From positions 1 to 36,855 of IMG/VR virus record IMGVR_UViG_3300042154_001046: a stretch of DNA of 36,855 bases. The stretch is one strand, 5' to 3'. Made by a program: the position numbers and the translations under genes. Source of the DNA: a virus. Positions 8,017-16,067 of this stretch are shown piece after piece. Position 1 is the stretch's first letter, and every line of letters starts with the position of its first letter. The notes beneath the pieces are model-generated. The model searched no databases. It saw only the letters and a program-made list of their open reading frames with translations, and was not told where the DNA came from.

Positions 8017-11000
8017 ATGGCCGACAAAATCCAACTCCCCAATGGTGCTTTTTTTCCTGTTAAGGAGGGCGAGAGTAAGGAGCAGGCACTGGCCGTAGCC
8101 AAGCAAATGTACCCCGATGCGTTTCAAAAAACGCAATCTGCGGAGCCAAAACAAGACACATCTGGATTCAAAGCGGCAGCATCTGCCGGTGCTACCCGAT
8201 TAGGCGGGGAGTTTGAACTACTCAAAGGCAAGCTCGGCGTAAAGAGCGAAGCCGAAGCGCAGAAAGAATACGAAGCCGCGCAAGCAAAAGCAGCCGCACG
8301 CTTTACCCCCACAGAGAAGGGCTTTACGGAAGCCCCGTTTTTGAAGTTTAAGGAACTTCTTGGCGGCTCTGTTCCGTACGTGGTTGCGCCTGCGGCTGCG
8401 GGTCTTGCTGCTTTGGCTGCTCCTGTTGCCGCTCCGGTTGCTGCGGGTCTTGGTTTGTTGGGCGCAAGCGCGGTGTCCGCAGGTCAGTTCACGGGCTCCA
8501 ACCTTGCCGCGCAGGTAGACACAGGCAAGACGCTGGAAGAAGCCAGCCTTGGCAAAGCGGTCGGCGCAGCAATTCCGCAAGCGCTAATTGACACGGCGGC
8601 TATGGCCCTCTTACCCGGTGTGGGTAAATTGTTTAGTTCTGTTGGTTCCAAACTGACTGCCGAACAAGCCAAAGCAATTGCATCACAGACGCTGGCCCGC
8701 ACCGCTGCGGACTACACCGCAAAAACAGGTCTGGCAATGGGGCGCGAGGGTATTACGGAAGTTGCCCAACAGGTGCTTGAGCGTTTGCAAGCAGGACTTG
8801 CGATTGCAGACCCCGAAGCACGCAAAGAGTACATTGACAGCTTTATTGGTGGCGCGGTATTAGGTGGGACTCTTGCCCCCGTTGGCCGTGCATTTGAGCG
8901 CAGTGGTGCCAAGAGCCAAGCGGCTGCCGAAGATCGCAAAACAAGACTGGCCGCAAAAGCCGAGGAGCAACGTCTTGCCGCTGAAGCCGATGCCAAAGAA
9001 GAGGCGTTTAAAAAGTCCCCTGATTACGCGCTCAAAGTAGCAGATGACTACGCCGCTGCCGAGAAAGCTAAAGCGGATTTAATGGCTCAAAAGCGCAAGA
9101 TTGTTAAGGGATCGCCCACTGAGACTGCGGACAAAGCGTTTAACACGATTATTACCAAGCAGCTTCAAGCGCAAGCGCCGGAGCTTAAAGCCCTTGGTGA
9201 CGAATATGTTCGCCTTGAACCTATTATCAAGCAGGCAATTGAACAAAAACGAATTGAGACGCTGACCCCTGAAGAGTATTCGCTGGAGCAGATGCAGGCT
9301 GATGTTGCCGGTGCTGCCCCCCGCCGCACTCGTGACGAGCGTTTGGCGGCTTTGAATCAGCCAATTCCTGAAGAAGAAACGGCCCCCTCCCCCGACGCTG
9401 CGTACGTTGATGACCGTCTTGCATTGGCAAGAGCACAGGTTACCTTTACGGGGGACATTGAAAAGGATGCTCCCGATTACGTTGACTACCTGATGACCGA
9501 CCCGCGCATGGCCCAGACCATCGTAAACAATCAAACAGCGTTGCCGGGATTTAACCGTAAAGAACAAAACCTTATTCGGGACATATTAAAGGTAAAACTG
9601 GACGCATTTCCGCAACCCCAAGCAGGCACCGCTGCGTCTCAAGCTCGTGTTGGCATTGTTGAAGAAGAAGAGCAAGCTGCCATTGAAGCCCAACGCGCTG
9701 CGGACGAAGCCGAAGCTACCCGCATGGAGACGGAACGCGCTGATGCACAACGCACTGCTCGGCTTGCCCCCGAGGTAGAAGGTATCAAGCGGTTAGGCAA
9801 AGTGCCCGAAGGTGCTTTTAGTTCCGCCAACGCAGACGCTATTTTCCGCGACATGTATCTAAAACAAGCGGACGAGGAGCGCGTAGATCAATTGCTGTCT
9901 ACGTTGCCCATGAGCAGCATCACGACGCCCGGTAAAATTTACGCAGGCTTGGGGTTTGAGACGGCCAGCCGCCGTGACTTACTCACCCGCATTGCAGTGG
10001 CCAAAGCCCACACAGGCACGGAAGACGTAGCGCAGTTGCGCGAAGCGTTGGCCAAACTTGATGCCGAAGCCGGTAGCAAAGCCAACATGAGCGAGCGCCT
10101 GCCCGGTGAAGGCTTGCTGCCCGAAGCAGAAAAGAAAACGATTGCGGCTGAAAAACTTGCCGACCAGCAGAGTCGTACATTGCAAGAGTACATCCAGTTT
10201 TTGGAAGATAAAAAACGCGGCAAGCCGCGTGGCACGCTGCGTCTGGGCCGCAAAGAACGACTCGAAACCGCTGGCGACGAGTTTAAAGCTGCGTACGCCA
10301 AGCAGCATGTCGATGAGGTGAATGCGCGTTTGGATGCGTTTGGTTTGCCCCAACTTACAGAAACAGAAGCCAAGATTGCCACGGGGCGTGTTATGCGCAA
10401 CCTCAACGAGCTTGGTGAGCGTTGGACGGTATCTAGCACAGCAGCGCCGGGATTGGGGACGTTTGCTGCGCCCGTTAAGGCTATGGAAGTTTTGCAAGAG
10501 CAGATTCGCAGCGGAATGTTCAAGACAATCAACGACGCGGCAGAGCGTGCTAACTTGGTGCGGCGCGGGGAAAAAGCCGGAAAGACTCGCACTGCTGAAG
10601 GCGGCGCACGCATTGCCACTCCTGACGAACTCAAGCTCCGCGCCGAGTCCACCGTTCCAAAAAATGACAAGCGCATTGCTACCGAGTTGGCGACGCAGTT
10701 GCGGGATACGCTCGACCAGCGCACATACGCTAGGCCAGAACAACCAGCCCCTAAAGGCAAAGAGGGTTCTAATCGCGCAGACATGGCACTTGCCTTTGGC
10801 GCTCAAGAGCGCGGGATGCGTGCGGATATTGCCAGTCGCGCAGAGTCCCTTGACGAAGACACCAAGGACTTTGTTCGCCTTGCAGCCGACACGTTGGACC
10901 AGATCAAGGATGAATCGCTTATCACGCGCCTTAAAGAAGGTTTGCAAGACGTGGCTGAAGGCCGCAAAGTCAGCGCACTGACGCAGCAAGAACTCAAAGA

Positions 11001-14000
11001 CTTTGTAGCCACTCGTGCCAAGGATGTGCAGAGCACCACGCGCCCCGGCGCTACCCCTGAAGAGTTGCAACGCACCAGCGCCCAGCCGCAAATGTCGCTG
11101 GCTGGTTTTGATGAAGTTGGAGAGCGTACTCAGCGTGCTACACCTAAGAACTTTCAGAAGATGCTTGACTCTAAGGATGTGCAGGGCATGCGTGCAGCTA
11201 TTGCAAAAATGCGCACCGACAACATAGTGGCAATACAAGAAGCCGCACGTAACACCCCCGCAGCGCTGCGTGCAGCACGTACCGCCAAAGCTCGTGTAGC
11301 GTATAACGCGGCACTTGCACAGGAACAGAAAAACTCTTCAGTTGTCAGTAAGCTAAAAGCCGTGTTCACAGAAGAGCGGGCGGGCGCAAGAGAAGTTGTT
11401 GACGCGCTGCAAAATCAACTTGTTGGTTTGCAAAAAAGAATTGACGAAGTTGCCGAAGTTCGTTCGATGTTAGGAAAAGAAACAAACGACATGGCGTTGA
11501 TGATACAAGCGCCAAGTGTTTTGGGGCAGGAAAAAGCACTTCAAAAACGTTTGAAAGAAACGCAGACTGCTTTGGATTTTGCTAAAGATTTGGTTGTTGC
11601 CGTAGACAAACAAAACGCTGCCAGTGCGACGTTGTATGACATGCTCACTAAAGAAGTCACAACTACTACAGAAGTCAGGCGTACTAGAGAAACAGGCGGT
11701 CGGTTCCAAGCGTTTGAAAAACAGCAGCGGCGGGGCGAGCAAGCGGTTGAGGATGCGCGTAAAGAGCTGGATGCTGCTGAAAGGGCCGAACGTGAAGCCG
11801 CCGTAGAAATTAAAAAAACTAAGTCGGTACAGTCGGAGTTTCGTGATACTGCGCAGCGTGCTCGTGAAGGTTTGGACTTGCCCGGACTGCGCAGCACGGT
11901 TGACACAACCAAGATGCGGACGCAAATTAGCAACATCCGCAGCGCTATGGGATCGCTCGATGCTCAGCTCAATGCGGAAACAGACCCCGTTAAGAAAGCA
12001 GCTATCCAAGCAAAGATAGACGCTACGGCGGCTAAGCTAGAAACTGTTTACGCGGACGCCCCGCGTATCACGACGGCTATTGCTGAAAAAGACCAGCTCT
12101 TGTTTGAGCAGACGTTTGATGACGTTCATATTGCTGCGTACGACAAGCAGATGGCCAAGGCACGTATCAAGGGCGGTGAATACGGCCCTGCGCTTTCCAA
12201 CCGCAGGCAAGGCACGGTAGATCGTCCACAAACCGGGGGACGTATTGTACAAACGGGCGAGAAACGTGCAACTCCAGCCAGTGAGATGGCCGGTAGCGCT
12301 CTTGAACGCGTTGCGCAGGAGCGTGCCGCGCTGCGTGAACTGGAAGACCGCGTAGCTTTCTTGCGTGCAAACGGCAAAGACAAAGTTAAGGGTCGGCTGA
12401 CCGACGCTTTTAAGGCGCTGCAAGAAAAAGTTACAAAGCAAAAAGTGGTTGTCAGGGAAACGGAAGAAGCACAGAAAGCAACCGTTGCAGCCGTGCGCGA
12501 CATCAACAAAGAAGAACGTGCCGAAAAAGCGCGGGTTCGTAAGGCAGAGGTAAAAGCTGAAGATGACGGCGTGGTGTTCCGCACAACTACCCGGGGCGGG
12601 CCTACGTTGGCTACCGAAGAAGTGTCCGCAATTGCGGATCGCATCACCGCTGACTGGAAAAACGCTCCTGAAATTGTTGTAGTGGCAACGGAGAACGAAC
12701 TGCCACTGCGTATATTGGGGCTGCTTGTCAAACGCGAAGCCACCAAAAACACCCCCGGTTTGTTTGATATTCCAAGTGGCAAGGTGTACTTGATCGCCAG
12801 CAATTTGCGTAGTGCCCAAGATGTGGTGCTTACAGTTGCACACGAAGCAACGGGCCACTTTGGTTTGCGCGATTTACTTGGCGGCGACTACACGCGCACG
12901 ATGGACAGCCTCTACGCAGGTAATCCGGATGTACGCAAACAAGCCGACGCGAAGCTGGCAAAGGAACCCGCGCTAACTCAGCAAGTTGCTGTGGAAGAAG
13001 TGTTGGCCGACATGGCCGAGACGGGCGGCGTTACGCCCGCCGAGAAAAGCGCATTGCGCCGTATTTACGAGGTTCTGCGTAACTGGTTCCGCACCACCTT
13101 CAAGCTGCCAAACGTCACCGATGCGGAAGTCCAGCAGCTCGTTGCCAATGCCCGCAAGCAGGTTATTGAGGGCGGCAAGAAAGCAGAAGGCGTTGCGCCG
13201 GAAGGCGGGATACTGCGCCGAACTAAGCAGACAGAACCGGCTAACGCGTTGGAATCGCTAGCGCGGGAAATCACAGCACAGCCCCTAACGCTCAAGGAAA
13301 AGCTGGGCAACAACCTTGCACTGCAAACCGAAATGCAAGCAGTGGACATGCGTGCAGGTCTGCGCGAAACGCTCCGCTTTGGAGACGACAGTCTGTTTAC
13401 CCAAGCCATGTACCACGTACGCAAGGCTGAGCAGAAAATGGCGCAGATGTTCACCGTCATGAACAGCGGTCCGCTGGTGGCGTACAAAGATGCCAAAGGG
13501 TTTATAGGGTATCGAAGTTCCAATGAAAACAGCGCTCGTGATGTGTTTGACGCGATTGCTGACATCCCTGTGGACGATCCGCAGCTAAAGACCAATATTG
13601 CACAGGCGTATCTAGTTGCTATCCGCGCAAACAACAAAGGCTTGTCCAAGCTGGATATGGGGGAACTGGGCGTTACACAAGAAGCCCTTGACGCGGCGCT
13701 GGCCGCAGCCGATGCCGACCCTGCTTTGAAAACCGCACTGGAGAACGTGCGCCGCAAGTACAACGCGTACAACAAGGGGCTTATTGAGTTCCTTGCTTCG
13801 ACTGGCCGTATCTCTAAGAAGGCAGCAGCCGACTTGCTGAAAGACGGCGATTACGTTCCGTACTACCGTGTGCGCGACAACGGCATGGCTGAGCTGAACT
13901 TTGGCAACAACGTCACGTTCAACGTGGGCGACATCCGCCGCCAGCCATACCTTGCGGAGCTTAAAGGTGGCCAGACCAAGTTGCTGCCCCTGAACGAAGC

Positions 14001-15873
14001 CATTCAGCAAAACACATTGTTGCTGACGGACATGGCGCTGACCAACAATGCTGCGAAGAGCGTTGCGTACGGCTTGCAAGCGCTGGGCAAAGGCATGGGT
14101 CCCGTCGATCCTATTACAGGTAAACCCGGCAATCTGATGCCGATCAAGACTGGCCCCGGTCCTGCTGACGCACGCACCATCCGTTTCTTCCAAGAGCCTG
14201 ACCCAAGCAACCCGAAGGACACCGGCGAGCGCCATCTGATTGTCAACACCAAAGGCACCGCAGCCGAAGGCATCCCCGCCGAGCTGGTCGTGCAGAGTTT
14301 GGAAGGCGCAAGCCTTGCGCTCCCCGGGTTTTTCAAGCTGGGCGGAGCTGCTGCCGATTTGCTGCGTGCTGGTGTGACCCGCACGCCCTTGTATATTGCC
14401 CGCAAGCTGATCCGTGAGCCTATGGCCGCAGCTTTTACAGGTGGCCTGAACAGCAACGTGTTTTCTGCGGTCTTCAAAGCAGGCGCTGAGTTTGTGCGCA
14501 TGAGCCGTGGTACCAGTGACGCGCAAGCCAAGCTCATTGAGAAGGGTTTAATTCAGTCCAACATCTTTGCAGGCGACATGTCTGACATGAAGAAGATGGC
14601 TCTTCAGCTTGCCAGCGGCAAAGACCAGAGCGCATTTGACAAAGTGCTGGCCGCAGCCGACCGATACGCGATGCGTGCCGATGCTGCCACACTGGCGCTG
14701 GTGCTCAAAAACGCTGAAGAGAACGGGCTGTCAGAAGTTGAAGCTGACATGATGACGATGGAGTCCATGAACTTCTACAAGCGTGGGCTTTCGCCTACGC
14801 TGCAATACGCCAGCCGTTTGATCCCGTTCTTCAACGCGCAGATTCAGGGTCTGAGCGTTCTGATTAAGGCTGCTCGCGGCAATATGCCGTTTGAGGAACA
14901 GCAGCAAATCAAGCGCAAGTTCTTTAACAATGCCATGCTGCTAATGGCTACGGGGCTTGTGTACGCAATGGCGATGGAAGATGACGAGACATTCCGCAAC
15001 GCCCGCCCTCGGGACAAGTACTCCAACTTCTTCTTACCTATTCCGTTCGTGGATGAGCCCATTAAACTGCCCATCCCGTTTGAAGCCGGTTACTTCTTCT
15101 CGCTGGCGGTGGCTGCTGTCGATGGCATGCGTGCCGAGACTGATGGCAAGGCGCAGTTCCAAGCGCTGCGCGACTTGTTCTTGGGGTCTATCCCCGGCTA
15201 CTCGTCTATGGGAATGCCTGCACTTGTTAAGCCTGCTTTTGAAGTATGGGCCGACAAGAACTTTTTGACCGGTGGTTCCGTGGAGCCTCGCCGTTTGCAG
15301 AGTGTCAACACTGAGGAGCGCTACCTTGCGACCACCACAGAGCTGGCCAAGCAGATGAGCAAGGCGGTGCCAATCCTGTCACCCATTCAGATCGAGCACA
15401 TTGTGCGCGGGTATCTGGGCGTGCTGCCCTTGGTGGCTGCGGCGGGAGCCAACAGTTTGTTTGAGGGTGAGAAAAAGGCGGAGAAACCCGAAAGCCGTGC
15501 GTCTGAATTACCGTTGATTGGCACCGCGTTCCAGAAAAAGTACGGTGGTGGCGATGCCGACGTGGTGTACCGCGAAGCGCAAGAAGCCATTGAGGCTCGC
15601 AACACATTTAACAAGATGCTCAGAGAAGGCCGCAGAGAAGACGCCGTTGCTTACCGCGATAAGAACAAGGCCGATCTAGCTATGGCTTCCGCTGCGGGGC
15701 AGTATCGGCAAGTGGTTGGTCGCATCAACGAGGACATCCGCCGTACGCAAGATCGCACTGACCTGACACCACAAGAAAAGCGCATCCGTTTGGATGCGCT
15801 GGATAAGGCAAAACAGGAACGCGCCGATGCGTTTATCCAAATGTCACGCAGAATAGCGGAGCGGGTAGGTTAA
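8017..15873 (+). CDS. Giant polyvalent protein with HExxGH metallopeptidase-like segment and LPD38-like C-terminus
   Basis: At 2618 residues this is by far the largest gene product. Polyvalent proteins are known as large multi-domain proteins delivered into the host with phage or plasmid DNA. After a short conserved opening there are hydrophobic Ala/Gly-rich stretches (about 115-155, 183-212, 277-295) that could insert in a membrane. About 1200 residues of charged, helical sequence follow. A zinc-peptidase-like segment has VAHEATGHFGLR (H1609, E1610, H1614) and, 46 residues on, VEEVLADMAE (E1660, E1661). The C-terminal third includes a region around RLIPFFNAQIQG and further hydrophobic helices that resembles the LPD38 domain. 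The product probably combines DNA ejection with host take-over; the activity is inferred. Confidence 0.75.
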   Translation: MADKIQLPNGAFFPVKEGESKEQALAVAKQMYPDAFQKTQSAEPKQDTSGFKAAASAGATRLGGEFELLKGKLGVKSEAEAQKEYEAAQAKAAARFTPTEKGFTEAPFLKFKELLGGSVPYVVAPAAAGLAALAAPVAAPVAAGLGLLGASAVSAGQFTGSNLAAQVDTGKTLEEASLGKAVGAAIPQALIDTAAMALLPGVGKLFSSVGSKLTAEQAKAIASQTLARTAADYTAKTGLAMGREGITEVAQQVLERLQAGLAIADPEARKEYIDSFIGGAVLGGTLAPVGRAFERSGAKSQAAAEDRKTRLAAKAEEQRLAAEADAKEEAFKKSPDYALKVADDYAAAEKAKADLMAQKRKIVKGSPTETADKAFNTIITKQLQAQAPELKALGDEYVRLEPIIKQAIEQKRIETLTPEEYSLEQMQADVAGAAPRRTRDERLAALNQPIPEEETAPSPDAAYVDDRLALARAQVTFTGDIEKDAPDYVDYLMTDPRMAQTIVNNQTALPGFNRKEQNLIRDILKVKLDAFPQPQAGTAASQARVGIVEEEEQAAIEAQRAADEAEATRMETERADAQRTARLAPEVEGIKRLGKVPEGAFSSANADAIFRDMYLKQADEERVDQLLSTLPMSSITTPGKIYAGLGFETASRRDLLTRIAVAKAHTGTEDVAQLREALAKLDAEAGSKANMSERLPGEGLLPEAEKKTIAAEKLADQQSRTLQEYIQFLEDKKRGKPRGTLRLGRKERLETAGDEFKAAYAKQHVDEVNARLDAFGLPQLTETEAKIATGRVMRNLNELGERWTVSSTAAPGLGTFAAPVKAMEVLQEQIRSGMFKTINDAAERANLVRRGEKAGKTRTAEGGARIATPDELKLRAESTVPKNDKRIATELATQLRDTLDQRTYARPEQPAPKGKEGSNRADMALAFGAQERGMRADIASRAESLDEDTKDFVRLAADTLDQIKDESLITRLKEGLQDVAEGRKVSALTQQELKDFVATRAKDVQSTTRPGATPEELQRTSAQPQMSLAGFDEVGERTQRATPKNFQKMLDSKDVQGMRAAIAKMRTDNIVAIQEAARNTPAALRAARTAKARVAYNAALAQEQKNSSVVSKLKAVFTEERAGAREVVDALQNQLVGLQKRIDEVAEVRSMLGKETNDMALMIQAPSVLGQEKALQKRLKETQTALDFAKDLVVAVDKQNAASATLYDMLTKEVTTTTEVRRTRETGGRFQAFEKQQRRGEQAVEDARKELDAAERAEREAAVEIKKTKSVQSEFRDTAQRAREGLDLPGLRSTVDTTKMRTQISNIRSAMGSLDAQLNAETDPVKKAAIQAKIDATAAKLETVYADAPRITTAIAEKDQLLFEQTFDDVHIAAYDKQMAKARIKGGEYGPALSNRRQGTVDRPQTGGRIVQTGEKRATPASEMAGSALERVAQERAALRELEDRVAFLRANGKDKVKGRLTDAFKALQEKVTKQKVVVRETEEAQKATVAAVRDINKEERAEKARVRKAEVKAEDDGVVFRTTTRGGPTLATEEVSAIADRITADWKNAPEIVVVATENELPLRILGLLVKREATKNTPGLFDIPSGKVYLIASNLRSAQDVVLTVAHEATGHFGLRDLLGGDYTRTMDSLYAGNPDVRKQADAKLAKEPALTQQVAVEEVLADMAETGGVTPAEKSALRRIYEVLRNWFRTTFKLPNVTDAEVQQLVANARKQVIEGGKKAEGVAPEGGILRRTKQTEPANALESLAREITAQPLTLKEKLGNNLALQTEMQAVDMRAGLRETLRFGDDSLFTQAMYHVRKAEQKMAQMFTVMNSGPLVAYKDAKGFIGYRSSNENSARDVFDAIADIPVDDPQLKTNIAQAYLVAIRANNKGLSKLDMGELGVTQEALDAALAAADADPALKTALENVRRKYNAYNKGLIEFLASTGRISKKAAADLLKDGDYVPYYRVRDNGMAELNFGNNVTFNVGDIRRQPYLAELKGGQTKLLPLNEAIQQNTLLLTDMALTNNAAKSVAYGLQALGKGMGPVDPITGKPGNLMPIKTGPGPADARTIRFFQEPDPSNPKDTGERHLIVNTKGTAAEGIPAELVVQSLEGASLALPGFFKLGGAAADLLRAGVTRTPLYIARKLIREPMAAAFTGGLNSNVFSAVFKAGAEFVRMSRGTSDAQAKLIEKGLIQSNIFAGDMSDMKKMALQLASGKDQSAFDKVLAAADRYAMRADAATLALVLKNAEENGLSEVEADMMTMESMNFYKRGLSPTLQYASRLIPFFNAQIQGLSVLIKAARGNMPFEEQQQIKRKFFNNAMLLMATGLVYAMAMEDDETFRNARPRDKYSNFFLPIPFVDEPIKLPIPFEAGYFFSLAVAAVDGMRAETDGKAQFQALRDLFLGSIPGYSSMGMPALVKPAFEVWADKNFLTGGSVEPRRLQSVNTEERYLATTTELAKQMSKAVPILSPIQIEHIVRGYLGVLPLVAAAGANSLFEGEKKAEKPESRASELPLIGTAFQKKYGGGDADVVYREAQEAIEARNTFNKMLREGRREDAVAYRDKNKADLAMASAAGQYRQVVGRINEDIRRTQDRTDLTPQEKRIRLDALDKAKQERADAFIQMSRRIAERVG

Positions 15874-16067
15874 GAAACACGGTCGGGGAGGCGATAGAAC
15901 CACACCCCGATGATGCCGTTACGGATGCCCGCAATAGCGCGGGCATCTCGGTATCTCAACGCTTGGTTCAGCCCCTTGATGCGCACGGCTTCCGTGTCGA
16001 GGCAGGGGACAAAGAACCCCTGTCCTCGCTCAGTCTTGTCCCACGGGAACCGAATTGAGTAGCTCAT
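15870..16067 (-). CDS. Small conserved phage protein (WDKTERGQGFFVP type), unknown function
   Basis: This 65-residue basic protein contains RFPWDKTERGQGFFVPCLD and ends GVWFYRLPDRVS. I recognise similar short proteins in many phages next to primase or helicase genes, but know no function. It starts inside the last 38 bases of the PrimPol-helicase gene with a GAGAAGG ribosome-binding site. It ends in the TTAA that also holds the stop of the oppositely oriented giant gene. It is therefore the last gene of the leftward transcript. Confidence 0.65.
   Translation of the reverse strand: MSYSIRFPWDKTERGQGFFVPCLDTEAVRIKGLNQALRYRDARAIAGIRNGIIGVWFYRLPDRVS
15924..15947. other. Perfect 9-bp inverted repeat at the convergent gene junction
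   Basis: GATGCCCGC (15924-15932) and GCGGGCATC (15939-15947) form a perfect stem around a six-base loop, within the 65-residue gene and just past the end of the giant gene. Neither strand has a T-run after it, so it is not a standard intrinsic terminator. The position, where transcripts from both halves collide, would suit a two-way RNA 3' end, but coding constraint could also explain it. Confidence 0.4.

Noticed and set aside
9979-11238. Leftward open frame of 419 codons inside the giant gene
   Set aside because: The giant gene's frame is continuous over this region and its conserved parts lie on both sides; the leftward product is Cys/His/Leu-rich with no domain.
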